From: JASLBX01 sp036373915
GTDB lineage: Bacteria > Actinomycetota > Actinomycetes > Jiangellales > Jiangellaceae
Direction of reading: 5' to 3'
DNA: 64,000 nt
Assembly: GCA_036373915.1 (NCBI GenBank)
Contig: DASUUU010000135.1
Coordinates: forward strand, 8,064 to 72,063
Shown: positions 24,988 to 33,826 of the stretch, in pieces
Layout: the number at the start of each line of letters is the position of its first letter
Numbering within the stretch: the stretch's first letter is position 1
Program-made: the position numbers and the translations under genes
The notes under the pieces: model-generated
Databases searched by the model: none
What the model was told of the DNA's origin: nothing
What the model saw: only the letters and a program-made list of their open reading frames with translations

Positions 24988-25896
24988 TCACACGAGCCGA
25001 GCGCCCGGGGCCGGCCCGGTGACCACCCAGGCGTCCGCACACACCTCCGATGCCGCCAGGCCCGCGGCGAGGTCCTCGGCGTGTTCGCCGTCACGCCCGA
25101 GGAAGACGCACGTCGGCCCGGATCCGGACACGATTCCCGCAATGGCGCCGTAGTCCATGCCCGTATCGAGCGTGGTACGCAACGACGGGAGCAACGAGCA
25201 GGCCGCCTGCTGCAGGTCGTTGCGCATGCTCGCGCCCAATGCGGCAGGATCCCCCGCGCGCAGCGCGGCCAGCACATCGTGCCCGACGGTGGGTCGTCCG
25301 ACGGACTCACCGCCGCGAAGGCGGTCGAGTTCGGCGTACACCTCAGGCGTCGATAGCCCGTCCCTAGCCACCGCGACCACCCACTGGAACGTGCCGCCGA
25401 CCATGACAGCTGTCAGCTGCTCGCCGCGTCCGGTTCCGAGGGACGTGCCACCGGCCAGCGCGAAGGGCACGTCGCTGCCCAGCCGAGCGGCCAGCATCGC
25501 CAGCTCGCCGCGGCCGAGCCCGAGATCCCACAGCGCGTCGCAGGCCACCAGGGCGGCCGCGGCGTCCGCACTGCCGCCGGCGAGCCCACCTGCCACCGGG
25601 ATGCGCTTGCCGATTTCGAGTCGCACTCCCGTGCGTACCCCGGCGTACTCGGCCAGGACCGCGGCCGCCCGAAACGCCAGGTTGCTATCGTCCACCGGCA
25701 CCCGGTCGGAGTGCAGGCCGCGAACCGCCACCGAGATCTCCTCTGCCGGGTACGCTGCCACCTCGTCGTAGAGTTCGAGCGCGTGGAATACGGTCGCCAG
25801 TTCGTGGTGGCCGTCGGCGCGCAGCGGACCCACCGACAGGACCAGATTGATCTTCGCCGGTGCTCGTGCCAGGGCCTGTGCTCCTTCAACGTCCAT
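24988..25896 (-). CDS. ispE: 4-diphosphocytidyl-2-C-methyl-D-erythritol kinase
   Basis: The product is 302 aa, a GHMP kinase. It has the N-terminal APAKINLVL substrate loop, the ATP loop PVAGGLAGGSADAAAAL, LGSDVPFALAGGTSLGTG and a C-terminal IVSGSGPTCVFLG. It phosphorylates CDP-methylerythritol in the non-mevalonate isoprenoid pathway. In most actinobacteria it follows rsmA directly; here an exporter, two regulators, two hydrolases and their intergenic repeats separate it from rsmA (30604). Confidence 0.95.
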   Translation of the reverse strand: MDVEGAQALARAPAKINLVLSVGPLRADGHHELATVFHALELYDEVAAYPAEEISVAVRGLHSDRVPVDDSNLAFRAAAVLAEYAGVRTGVRLEIGKRIPVAGGLAGGSADAAAALVACDALWDLGLGRGELAMLAARLGSDVPFALAGGTSLGTGRGEQLTAVMVGGTFQWVVAVARDGLSTPEVYAELDRLRGGESVGRPTVGHDVLAALRAGDPAALGASMRNDLQQAACSLLPSLRTTLDTGMDYGAIAGIVSGSGPTCVFLGRDGEHAEDLAAGLAASEVCADAWVVTGPAPGARLV

Positions 25897-25948
25897 ACGG
25901 GCAGGACGCTATCGCGATCTGTACGGACAGGGGTCCATGTCGTGTCCA

Positions 25949-27016
25949 ATGCATCATGGTCGGGTGAAGGCAGCAGCGAAAGTTTTGATCGTCTTGATGT
26001 CGCTGGGCGGGTACGGCTGCACAGCGGACGGCGATCCGCAGGGCGCTCCGAGTGCGACCTCTACGCCACCTGGCGCAACCACGCCCACCGCCGCGACACC
26101 GCCGGCGACCGTCCCGACCAAGCCGACTCCGACACCGACACCCGACCCACCGCACCCGGTCTCCTTGCCGGCTCTGATGGTGACGGACTTCGACGGAAGC
26201 GATCTTCAAGTAGGGCCGGTCCTGGACCAGAACAGCGACTACACCCGCTACGCCGTCACCTACGCCAGCGGTGAGCTGACCATCTCAGGGATCATGAACG
26301 TCCCGGCCGGTGACGGACCCTTTCCGGTACTCATCCTGGCGCACGGCTACATCGACCCTGATGTCTACACCACCGGAAGGGGCCTGGCGCGCGAGCAGGA
26401 CTACCTCGCTCGGGCGGGCTACGTCGTACTGCACACGGACTACCGCAACCACGCAGGTTCGGACGACGACCCGGACAACGAACTGCGCCTGCGGCTCGGC
26501 TATGCAGAAGACGTCATCAACGCCGTCCACGCGATCCGGTCGTCCGATCTGCCGTACCTCGACGGAGACCGTGTCGGCCTGCTCGGACGCTCGATGGGAG
26601 GCGGGGTCACGTACGACGTGCTCGTGACGGCGCCCGGACTGGTCGACGCCGCGGTCGTCTACGCGCCGGTGAGCTCGGACGCGTCCGACAACTTCGACAG
26701 GTGGCAGCGGGACGGGCCGGAGGGCGACCGGATCATCGAGGCGTACGGGGATCCGTCTGACGAGCCGGAGTTCTGGCGCCAGCGCTCGGCCAGGACGTTC
26801 TTCGACCGGATCACCGAGCCGCTGCTGATCCACCATGGCACCGCGGACGAAACCTGCCCGCTCGAATGGTCACACGAAACCCTGGACGCGCTAGAGGCGG
26901 CGGGAGTCGACGCCGAACTCATCGAGTGGGAAGGCGAGCCGCACGCTTTCGAAGCCGCGTGGGGTGAGTCGATCGAGCGAACGGCGGAGTTCTTCCATGC
27001 CCACCTCGACGGGTGA
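25949..27016 (+). CDS. Lipoprotein alpha/beta hydrolase (prolyl-oligopeptidase/dienelactone-hydrolase-like)
   Basis: The product is 355 aa from the ATG at 25949; a GTG at 25964 would also give a good signal peptide, and neither start has a clear ribosome site. The N-terminus (KVLIVLMSLGGYGC) is a lipoprotein signal with lipobox. A Thr/Pro-rich tether of about 45 residues follows. The hydrolase domain shows LILAHGYIDP (oxyanion region), the nucleophile elbow GRSMGG, and C-terminal HGTADETCP (acid) and EGEPHAF (catalytic His). It is divergent from ispE. The substrate is unknown; an extracellular peptidase or esterase is likely. Confidence 0.82.
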   Translation: MHHGRVKAAAKVLIVLMSLGGYGCTADGDPQGAPSATSTPPGATTPTAATPPATVPTKPTPTPTPDPPHPVSLPALMVTDFDGSDLQVGPVLDQNSDYTRYAVTYASGELTISGIMNVPAGDGPFPVLILAHGYIDPDVYTTGRGLAREQDYLARAGYVVLHTDYRNHAGSDDDPDNELRLRLGYAEDVINAVHAIRSSDLPYLDGDRVGLLGRSMGGGVTYDVLVTAPGLVDAAVVYAPVSSDASDNFDRWQRDGPEGDRIIEAYGDPSDEPEFWRQRSARTFFDRITEPLLIHHGTADETCPLEWSHETLDALEAAGVDAELIEWEGEPHAFEAAWGESIERTAEFFHAHLDG

Positions 27017-27040
27017 GACCGCAGGGGCGCCGCGGTGTCC

Positions 27041-27087
27041 AGGCACACGGTCAGCAGGCACACGGTCAGCCCGGCACACGGTCACCT
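27041..27087. repeat. Short tandem repeat, 15-bp unit
   Basis: AGGCACACGGTCAGC occurs twice in direct succession (27041-27070), with a third, degenerate copy (GGCACACGGTCACC) after it. It lies just downstream of the hydrolase gene. No function is visible. Confidence 0.7.
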
Positions 27088-27110
27088 GGGCACACTGACT
27101 CTCCGCGCAC

Positions 27111-27243
27111 TTTGCAATGCGCACCTATGGGAAGCGCATCTCTGCAATGCACACCTATGAGAAGCGCCTAGCCTCGTGAACTTGCTCGGTGCGAATGCTC
27201 CGCGCGCTTCACGGGCCGGCTTCCTCCAGGTGTGCATTGCAAA
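27111..27243. repeat. TTTGCAATGCACACC-family repeat cluster (two direct copies facing one inverted copy)
   Basis: TTTGCAATGCGCACC (27111) and TGCAATGCACACCTATGAG (27143) are direct arms. GGTGTGCATTGCAAA (27229-27243) is the inverted arm, preceded by CTTCCTCCA that pairs with the GGAAG part of the arm. Between the facing arms are about 50 bp of unique sequence. The rest of the 351-bp gap to the next gene holds nothing else I recognise. Confidence 0.85.
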
Positions 27244-27367
27244 GCATGTGAGAGAGCCAGCCCGGAGGGCCGAATCGGCGGTTGCGATGGCCGCGTGACC
27301 GGATCGTTCCGGTGCAAGACTCGATGGTGCATTCCCAATCGCCCGTTCCGGCGGCAGAATGGCGGCC

Positions 27368-27952
27368 ATGACCCGAGCACTCGTCGTCGTCGACGTCCAG
27401 AAGTCGTTCCAGCAACGCCCGAACTGGGCAGCAGTCTCCAACCCCGCCATCGTCAAGCAGGTCAACCGACTCGTATCGGCGGCCCGGGAGGCAGGCGACC
27501 TCGTGGTGTGGGTCCTGCACTCCGAGCCCGGCACCGGCACGGTGTTCGACCCGGCGCTCGGTCACGTGCGGTTGATGGACCGTCTCGTGCCGCTCGACGG
27601 CGAGCAGATCGTCACCAAGACCTCGATAAATGCCTTCACCACCACGAACCTCCAGCAGATACTCACATCCCGCGGCATTCGCGAGCTCGTGATCTGCGGC
27701 ATCCAGACCGAGCAGTGCTGCGAGACGACCACGCGAGTGGCATCCGATCTCGGCTATGACGTGACATTCGTGACGGATGCGACCGCGACGTTCCCGATCG
27801 CCCACTGGGACGCACCGGCCGGCCGGACACTGGACGAGATGCTGGCAGATCCGGCGACTCTGTCCACCGACGAGATCATCCGTCGCACTGAGTACGCACT
27901 CGCCGGCCGGTTCGCAACCATCCGCAGCGTGGACGAGATCGTCGACAGCTGA
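27368..27952 (+). CDS. Isochorismatase-family cysteine hydrolase
   Basis: The product is 194 aa with the expected triad positions: Asp in VVVDVQKSF, Lys in VTKTSINAF and Cys117 in GIQTEQCCETTTR, after the cis-peptide region ELVICGIQ. Family members hydrolyse amides or vinyl ethers (nicotinamidase, isochorismatase, various amidohydrolases); the exact substrate cannot be told. An ATG nine bases upstream is possible. The gene is followed after 7 bp by a GlxA-type regulator gene on the same strand, probably co-transcribed and functionally paired. Confidence 0.88.
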   Translation: MTRALVVVDVQKSFQQRPNWAAVSNPAIVKQVNRLVSAAREAGDLVVWVLHSEPGTGTVFDPALGHVRLMDRLVPLDGEQIVTKTSINAFTTTNLQQILTSRGIRELVICGIQTEQCCETTTRVASDLGYDVTFVTDATATFPIAHWDAPAGRTLDEMLADPATLSTDEIIRRTEYALAGRFATIRSVDEIVDS

Positions 27953-27959
27953 CCAGATC

Positions 27960-28877
27960 GTGCCGCGCGTCGTCTTCCTACTGGTCCCGCAACTGCACCT
28001 GCTGGACCTCGCTGGCCCGGCCCAGGCGTTCTGGACGGCCGCCGAGCTCGGCTATCGCTACGACCTGTCGTACGTCGGCGTGTCGCCCACCGTCCCGACC
28101 GCGCAGGGCGTACCCGTCACGGCGACGACGTCCTGGCCCGAGCTGTGGGCCGACGATCTCGTGATCGTCCCCGGCTGGCGGTCGAGTTACCGGCCGCGTC
28201 CGTCGATCGGGCCGGATCACCGTCGGCGACTCGCGGACCACCACGCTGCCGGCGGCACGGTGGCGAGCGTCTGCGCCGGGGCGTTCGCGCTGGGTTCGGC
28301 CGGGCTGCTCGACGGCCGGCAGTGCACCACCCATCACGACTTGCAGGACGAGCTGGCCGCCCGGTACCCGCGGGCGACCGTCCGGCGTGACGTCCTGTAC
28401 ACGACCGACGACCGGGTCGTCACGTCGGCCGGTATCGCATCGGGCATCGACCTGGCACTGCACCTGATCGCAATGCGGGACGGCGCCGCCGCGGCGGCGA
28501 AAGTGGCGCGTGAGATGGTCGTGTACGCGAGGCGGAACGGCGACGAGCCACAAGCCAGCGCCATGCTGCGGTACCGATCACATCTCAGCGAAACCGTGCA
28601 CCACGTCCAAGACCTCATCGACGCCGGATTCACCGATCCGCTCCGCCTGGCCGACCTTGCTGCGGCGGCGCAGGTTAGCGAGCGGACCCTGACCCGGATA
28701 TTCACGACCGCGACCGGCCTGACTCCACTGAGGTACCAGCAGGAGTTGCGGGTCGAGCGGGCCGAGCATCTGATCGGGCACGGCAGCACGGCCGAGGCGG
28801 CCGCCCGAGCCGTCGGCTTCTCCGATGCGCGAATGCTGCGCCGGCTCCGTGCCCGCACTCCCGCTCCGGCGCGCTGA
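27960..28877 (+). CDS. GlxA-family transcriptional regulator (DJ-1/PfpI domain + AraC helix-turn-helix)
   Basis: The product is 305 aa. The N-terminal half is a DJ-1/PfpI-like domain (VPRVVFLLVPQLHLLDLAGP; the nucleophile-elbow cysteine lies in SVCAGAF). The C-terminal half is AraC-type (FTDPLRLADLAAAAQVSERT and the second helix-turn-helix near TAEAAARAVGFSD). Such proteins bind small amines or amides and regulate nearby catabolic genes. The GTG start seven bases after the hydrolase stop implies co-transcription, so it may sense the hydrolase substrate or product. Confidence 0.88.
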   Translation: MPRVVFLLVPQLHLLDLAGPAQAFWTAAELGYRYDLSYVGVSPTVPTAQGVPVTATTSWPELWADDLVIVPGWRSSYRPRPSIGPDHRRRLADHHAAGGTVASVCAGAFALGSAGLLDGRQCTTHHDLQDELAARYPRATVRRDVLYTTDDRVVTSAGIASGIDLALHLIAMRDGAAAAAKVAREMVVYARRNGDEPQASAMLRYRSHLSETVHHVQDLIDAGFTDPLRLADLAAAAQVSERTLTRIFTTATGLTPLRYQQELRVERAEHLIGHGSTAEAAARAVGFSDARMLRRLRARTPAPAR

Positions 28878-28891
28878 CGACCGGGAGCATG

Positions 28892-29794
28892 TCAGCCGCG
28901 CCGCCGCGACAAACCGACGCCTACCAGGCTGACCAGACCCCCGGCGATCGCCAACGGGGGCGGTATCTCACCAAGGAGCACCCACGCCAGCGCGATCGTC
29001 AGCGGCGGCACCAGGTAGGTCGTCACGCCCAGCCGGCCGGCGTCCATCCGGGCCAGCGCGAAGGCCCAGGTGCTGAAGGCCACCGCAGTCGGAACCACGC
29101 CGAGATAGACGACGCCGACCGTCGCACCGGCCGGCGCCTCCGCCAGGTTCGTGACCAGGCCCGGAGCAAACGGCAAGCAGGCCACCGCGCCGATAGTGCA
29201 GGCGAGCCAGGTCACCTGGAGCGCCGGCAACCGCCGGACGACCGGCTTTTGCGCGACGACGCCGACCGCGTACGTCGTCGCGGCGACCAACGCCAGCAGC
29301 GCTCCAAGCACGTCGGCGCCGCCCGCGGTGCGGGTTGCGATACCGATCAACAACGCGCCGCCGAGCGCGACGGCCGCACCGACCATGAGCCAGGGTGGAA
29401 AGCCTTCGCCGAGCAAGCACCCGGCGAGCACGGCGATGAGGATCGGCCCCACGTTCACGAGCATGGCGGTCGTACCGGCGTCTATCCGCTGCTCGGCGGC
29501 GTTGAGCGCGACGTTGTAAACGGCGAACCACGCTATCCCGCACAGCAGGAGCAGTCCCCATTCCCGGCGTGTGGGACGGATCCAGCCGCGCCGCGCCCGA
29601 ACCATGAGACCGAGCACTGCGCTGCCGACGAGCAACCGCCCCAGCGAGAGCGGTCCTGGGTCGTAGGTCTCGCCCACCCAGCGGATCGCCACGAACGCCG
29701 ACGACCACGCTACGACCGTGACGAGAACGGCGCCGAGCGCGGCCCAGTCTCGAACCAGTCCGGGTGCGGGGGTAAGGGTCTGCTGTCGGGTCAC
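28892..29794 (-). CDS. EamA/DMT-family transporter
   Basis: The product is 300 aa with ten hydrophobic segments in two EamA repeats, starting near GAVLVTVVAWSSAFVAIRWV and again near LGALLALVAATTYAVGVVAQ. The second repeat ends with the typical LVPPLTIALAWVLLGE. DMT exporters of this size move amino acids, metabolites or drugs; nothing indicates the cargo. It lies 9 bp downstream of an ArsR-type regulator gene, which likely controls it in one operon. The stop is 14 bp from the convergent GlxA gene. Confidence 0.88.
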   Translation of the reverse strand: MTRQQTLTPAPGLVRDWAALGAVLVTVVAWSSAFVAIRWVGETYDPGPLSLGRLLVGSAVLGLMVRARRGWIRPTRREWGLLLLCGIAWFAVYNVALNAAEQRIDAGTTAMLVNVGPILIAVLAGCLLGEGFPPWLMVGAAVALGGALLIGIATRTAGGADVLGALLALVAATTYAVGVVAQKPVVRRLPALQVTWLACTIGAVACLPFAPGLVTNLAEAPAGATVGVVYLGVVPTAVAFSTWAFALARMDAGRLGVTTYLVPPLTIALAWVLLGEIPPPLAIAGGLVSLVGVGLSRRRG

Positions 29795-29803
29795 CAGGTG
29801 AGG

Positions 29804-30538
29804 CTATGCAGCGGACGTTTCGGTCTGTACCGAGACTTGACCGGTGCCCGTCACCACCACACCGAGGTGTGCCGCGAGCGCGTCCCTGCCGACGTCGGTC
29901 AGCCGCAGCGCCCGCTGCCCTTCGGCTCGCCGCACAACCCAGCCCGATTCCAGGGCATGGCGGCAGATCGCTGCGCCGAGCGCGCCGGCCAGGTGCGGCC
30001 GCCGCTCGGTGAAATCCAGACAGGGCATGGCGAAGTTCCGCCGAGCGGTGTGCGCGGCAACGAGGTCGATGCCGAGTGCCGTCATACCCTGCGTCCCGCG
30101 ATCGGTGAGGACGTACCCGTCGCCGCCCGCAGCCAGGTGGCCCGCCCTCACGAGCGCGTCGTGGACCGACACACCCAGCCGCCCGGCGAGATGGTCGTAG
30201 CACGTCCTCGCCAAGACCATCGCGGCATCGGTGTTCGACTGCCGTAGCGAGCGCACCGGCCGGGACGGGCTGACGGTCGCGAGCGCCTCGATCGCCGTCG
30301 CCACTTCGGGGGACGCCAGCCGGTAGTAGCGGTGCCGTCCCGCCGCCACGACCTCCACGAGTCCGCCGTCGCGCAACCGGCCCAGATGCTCGCTGGCGGT
30401 GGCAGCGCTGACCCCGGCCGCGCGGGCGAGCTCGCCCGCGGCCAGTGCCTGTCCTGACAGCAGCGCGGTGAGCATCGCAGCCCGCGCCGGTTCGCCGATC
30501 AGGCGAGCCGGCACCGAGACGTCCACATCCGATCGCAT
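29804..30538 (-). CDS. ArsR-family winged-helix regulator
   Basis: The product is 244 aa. The N-terminal 95 residues are a winged helix: RLIGEPARAAMLTALLSGQA, then AGVSAATASEHLGRL and the wing LVEVVAAGRHRYYRL. The C-terminal part (about 110-235) is a sensor-like domain found in longer ArsR proteins, with cysteines in ARTCYDHLAG and FAMPCLDF that could bind metal or sense redox state. It precedes the EamA transporter by 9 bp and is the probable regulator of that export gene. Confidence 0.85.
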   Translation of the reverse strand: MRSDVDVSVPARLIGEPARAAMLTALLSGQALAAGELARAAGVSAATASEHLGRLRDGGLVEVVAAGRHRYYRLASPEVATAIEALATVSPSRPVRSLRQSNTDAAMVLARTCYDHLAGRLGVSVHDALVRAGHLAAGGDGYVLTDRGTQGMTALGIDLVAAHTARRNFAMPCLDFTERRPHLAGALGAAICRHALESGWVVRRAEGQRALRLTDVGRDALAAHLGVVVTGTGQVSVQTETSAA

Positions 30539-30603
30539 CCGTCCACCGTACAGCGATGACCATTCGGTGCAGGCCGAAGTGTCGGCGTTGGCGGCGACGC
30601 TGC

Positions 30604-31449
30604 TCAGTCCCGAGCGCCGGCGATGCGGGCGAAGTCCTCGACCGTCAGTTGCTCACCGCGAGCCCGCGGGTCGACCCCTGCGTCCCGCAGGATGCTCTCG
30701 GCGGCAGCCGCCGAGCCGGCCCAGCCGGTCAACGCGGCCCGGAGTGTCTTGCGACGCTGGGCGAAGGCCGCCTCGATCACGGCGAAGACCGCCTCGCGAT
30801 TCGCTTGCGGTGGCGGGTCATGCCGCTCCAGCGCGACGAGACCCGAGTCGACGTTGGGCGCCGGCCAGAACACCGTCCGGCTCACCGAGCCCGCCGGCCG
30901 GGCCTGCCCGTACCAGGCGGCCTTGACCGACGGAACCCCGTACGTGCGCGATCCCGGTCCAGCGGTGAGCCGGTCCGCCACCTCCTTCTGCACCATGACC
31001 AGCACCCGCCGCAGCGTGGGGAACGCCTCGAGCAGGTGCAACAACACCGGGACCGCGACGTTGTAGGGCAGGTTCGCCACCAGCGCGCTCGGGTCCGGCC
31101 CGGGCAGGGCCGTCACGCGCATCGCGTCGGCGGTCACGACCTCGAGCCGATCAGCGAGCGATGGTGCGAACTCGGACACGGTGGCTGGCAAGGCCGCCGC
31201 CAGCGTCCGGTCCACCTCTACCGCCACCACTCGCTTGACGGCCGGCAACAGCGCGAGAGTCAGCGAACCAAGCCCCGGGCCAACCTCCACAACGACGTCG
31301 TCCGGCTCGACTCCGGCGGCCCGCACAATCCGCCGAACCGTATTCGCATCGATGACGAAGTTCTGACCACGAGCCTTGGTCGGCCGCAGGCCCAGCGACT
31401 CCGCCAGCCGCCGGACGTCCCCCGCCCCCAACAACCTCGGTTCGCTCAC
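30604..31449 (-). CDS. rsmA: 16S rRNA dimethyladenosine transferase
   Basis: The product is 281 aa (KsgA). SAM-binding motif I is VVEVGPGLGSLTLAL, and the catalytic motif IV is NLPYNVAVPVL. It dimethylates two adjacent adenines near the 3' end of 16S rRNA late in 30S assembly. The N-terminus TKARGQNFVIDANT is typical. It follows rpfB on the same strand, as in most actinobacteria, across a 221-bp gap holding two inverted repeats. Length is normal. Confidence 0.95.
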   Translation of the reverse strand: MSEPRLLGAGDVRRLAESLGLRPTKARGQNFVIDANTVRRIVRAAGVEPDDVVVEVGPGLGSLTLALLPAVKRVVAVEVDRTLAAALPATVSEFAPSLADRLEVVTADAMRVTALPGPDPSALVANLPYNVAVPVLLHLLEAFPTLRRVLVMVQKEVADRLTAGPGSRTYGVPSVKAAWYGQARPAGSVSRTVFWPAPNVDSGLVALERHDPPPQANREAVFAVIEAAFAQRRKTLRAALTGWAGSAAAAESILRDAGVDPRARGEQLTVEDFARIAGARD

Positions 31450-31490
31450 CGAGCGAGCCTAGCGCCGCCTCGACACCATGGATACCAGAC

Positions 31491-31539
31491 GATCAGGTGA
31501 CCATCCCGGGCTCAACTCCCGGAGCTTGGCCACCTGATC
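31491..31539. repeat. Intergenic palindrome (GATCAGGTG type) downstream of rpfB
   Basis: GATCAGGTGACC (31491-31502) faces GGCCACCTGATC (31528-31539), one mismatch. The loop contains its own small stem (CCCGGGCTCAACTCCCGG). A related palindrome with GATCAAGTGGTC arms lies at 57041-57103. Confidence 0.7.
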
Positions 31540-31559
31540 GTGTCCGGGTGGCGGCGCCA

Positions 31560-31659
31560 GGCGGTGAGTCGGCCGAGCGCCGGACCGGGGCTTGGCCGGG
31601 CGTTGAGGGCGACGAAGGAGCCCGACGGGCGGGGGCCGGCGCTCGGCCGACCCACCGCC
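31560..31659 (-). terminator. Large inverted repeat just after the rpfB stop
   Basis: Arms of 24 bp (GGCGGTGAGTCGGCCGAGCG... and its complement ending ...CTCGGCCGACCCACCGCC) match at 23 of 24 positions around a 52-nt loop. The outer arm begins 12 nt after the rpfB stop on the minus strand. It would fold as a very stable 3' hairpin, a terminator or RNA end-protector between rpfB and rsmA. Confidence 0.65.
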
Positions 31660-31670
31660 AACTCGTACGA

Positions 31671-32873
31671 CTAGGACGTCGGCAGGCCGAGCTTCGTGGC
31701 GCACGCCGGCCAGTCGCCGTAGTGGCCACGCGCGTCGCGGACCTTCGTCGCGATGCGGATCTGCTCCTCGCGGCTGTTCTCGTGGGGGTAACCCGACCCG
31801 CCGTACGCCTGCCAGGTCTGCAGCGAGAACTGCAACCCGCCGTAGTAGCCGTTACCGGTATTGATCGACCAGTTGCCGCCGGACTCGCACTGAGCGAGGC
31901 GGTCCCAGACCGTATCGCCACCGGTGTCGGCGGGCGGTGGATCGGGCTCGGTCTGCTTCGGACGCTCCTTGGTGCCCACGACCACGACCTTGTCGACCGG
32001 CTCCGCGACGACCTCCTCGGTCAGGACCTTCTCGTCACTCTTCTCGCCGTCGATGAACACGACCTCGATGACCCGCTCGATGGTGCCGTTCTTGCCCTCG
32101 CGTTGGACCTTGGACTGGTCCTCGTACATCGAGTCGTCGGTCTTGCGTTTGGTGTCGTACTCGACCTCGACGGTGACGGTCTTCTCCTCGACCGTCACTC
32201 GCTTGATGACGAGTCGGAGTCCCCTGACGACTCGCTCCTCCGCCGCAGGCTCGATGAGATCACGATCGCCGAGTTCGAGGTTCAGGTCCCGAAGCGCCTC
32301 CCGGACGGTCACCGCGGTTGTGGTCACTTCACGCTCCTCGCCGTCGGCTACGAGCGTGATCTCCTTCGGGGTCCGGACCTCGAAGTCCAGCCCCCGCCGG
32401 CCGATCCCGAGCGATCGGGAGACGGACACCTCCGCACCCGCCGCGCGGATCCCGAGTTCGTTAAGGGCTTCCTCGACGGACAGCGCTGTCGTCCAGAACT
32501 CGCGCTCGACTCCGTCGATCTCGACGCTCACCGGGCGGGCATACCGGACGGCGATCTCCAGACCGTCTTCGAGCGGGCTGTCCGGAGACGGCGCGACGAG
32601 ATCACGGGCGGTGAGCTCGATCCCTTCGTCTTCCAGGACTCCGCCAACGGTGTCGGCGAAGGTCTGCACGGTCTCGGTCCGGCCGTCGATGCTGAGCTGA
32701 ACTGTGTGGTTGAACGTGGTGTAGGCGGCCATGCCGCCGACGAGCGCTGTGACCACGGTGGCGTTGATCGCCAACGTCTTCACGGACGGTCGCACGGTAC
32801 TCCAGTTTTCTCGTTCTCCCCGGGCACGAAGGGCCGCGCTGCGCGCATCGGAGAGCTGTCTCAAGCCCCCCAT
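31671..32873 (-). CDS. rpfB: Resuscitation-promoting factor B-like secreted lysozyme-like protein
   Basis: The product is 400 aa. A single N-terminal membrane/signal segment (TLAINATVVTALVGGMAAYT) is followed by three DUF348 repeats (about 60-230), a G5 domain (about 235-305) and a C-terminal RPF domain (about 322-400: VWDRLAQCESGGNWSINTGN). The glutamate in CESGGNW is the catalytic residue shared with lysozyme-like transglycosylases. RpfB cuts peptidoglycan and aids regrowth from dormancy. The position between tatD and rsmA is the conserved one. Confidence 0.95.
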   Translation of the reverse strand: MGGLRQLSDARSAALRARGERENWSTVRPSVKTLAINATVVTALVGGMAAYTTFNHTVQLSIDGRTETVQTFADTVGGVLEDEGIELTARDLVAPSPDSPLEDGLEIAVRYARPVSVEIDGVEREFWTTALSVEEALNELGIRAAGAEVSVSRSLGIGRRGLDFEVRTPKEITLVADGEEREVTTTAVTVREALRDLNLELGDRDLIEPAAEERVVRGLRLVIKRVTVEEKTVTVEVEYDTKRKTDDSMYEDQSKVQREGKNGTIERVIEVVFIDGEKSDEKVLTEEVVAEPVDKVVVVGTKERPKQTEPDPPPADTGGDTVWDRLAQCESGGNWSINTGNGYYGGLQFSLQTWQAYGGSGYPHENSREEQIRIATKVRDARGHYGDWPACATKLGLPTS

Positions 32874-32944
32874 CGCCTCCCGATCCGGCTAACAGTCACG
32901 AGACGGTAACGGCTTCAGGCGGTAATTCCAAGTCCACGGGTGTC

Positions 32945-33826
32945 TCACCATGATCCAAATGCCCGAAATGTGTTCCGCTCAAGCGCCTCACACACCGCCT
33001 CCACATCACGGTCCAGCACCTCCGCCATCCCCCGTACCGTCAGCGGAATCAGGTACGGCGCGTTCGTCTTGCCGCGATACGGATGCGGCGTCAAGAACGG
33101 CGCATCTGTCTCGACGAGCACGTTATCGACAGGTGTGGCCGCCAGCGCGGAACGCAGCCCTTCCGCGTTTCGGAACGTCACGGTCCCGGCGAACGACAGG
33201 AACCATCCACGGTCTGCGCAGTACCGCGCCATCTCGGTGTCACCGGAGTAGCAGTGGAACACCACGACTTCGGGCAACGAGCTGTCATCGAGGACGCGAA
33301 GGACGTCCGCGTGAGCGTCCCGATCGTGGATGACCAGCGCTTTTGCATGCTTTCGTGCCATTTCCAGGTGTGCGCGGAACGAGTACTCCTGCGCAGCGCG
33401 GCCTTCCTGACCGGTCCGGAAATGGTCGAGCCCGGTCTCGCCGATCGCGCGGACCCGATCCGACGACGCGGCCATCCGGTCGATCTCGGCGAGAGCGTCG
33501 TCCAGATCGCCTTCGGCGGCGAGTCGGGGCGCCTCGTTCGGGTGGAGTGCAACGCCCGCCACGATCTCGTCGAACGTCTCGGCCGCCTCTATCGCCCATG
33601 CCGAACCGGGCAGATCCGTGCCGATCTGGACGACTCGGGTCACATTGACCGCCGCGGCATCGGCCAGGGCACGTTTCGGGTCAGACAGGTGGTCCGGACC
33701 ACGTGCGATGTCGAGATGGCAATGTGAGTCCGTGACTGGTGACGGCAACGCGGCCGGAGCCGGTGGCAGGTCGTCCCGGTGGGTTGCTGCCCGACCGTCG
33801 GCCCCCTCCTGAGCTGCGCTACTCAT
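32945..33826 (-). CDS. tatD: TatD-family metal-dependent hydrolase
   Basis: The product is 293 aa, a TIM-barrel metallo-DNase. Ligand motifs are TDSHCHLD, ALHPNEAP, AIGETGLDHFRT, LVIHDRDAHADVL, VVFHCYSGD and LVETDAPFLTP. TatD proteins are 3'-5' exonucleases or deoxyribonucleases in DNA repair and turnover. The ATG (MSSAAQEGADGRA) lies inside the end of metG (8-nt overlap), giving coupled translation. The order metG-tatD-rpfB-rsmA is the usual actinobacterial one. Confidence 0.93.
   Translation of the reverse strand: MSSAAQEGADGRAATHRDDLPPAPAALPSPVTDSHCHLDIARGPDHLSDPKRALADAAAVNVTRVVQIGTDLPGSAWAIEAAETFDEIVAGVALHPNEAPRLAAEGDLDDALAEIDRMAASSDRVRAIGETGLDHFRTGQEGRAAQEYSFRAHLEMARKHAKALVIHDRDAHADVLRVLDDSSLPEVVVFHCYSGDTEMARYCADRGWFLSFAGTVTFRNAEGLRSALAATPVDNVLVETDAPFLTPHPYRGKTNAPYLIPLTVRGMAEVLDRDVEAVCEALERNTFRAFGSW

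Noticed and set aside
28968..30563. Minus-strand frame of 531 codons across the EamA and ArsR genes
   Set aside because: Overlaps both recognised genes in another frame; Arg-rich with no domain.
31497..32909. Plus-strand frame of 470 codons over rpfB
   Set aside because: Antisense shadow of rpfB; Arg/Asp/Leu composition, no motifs, no ribosome site.
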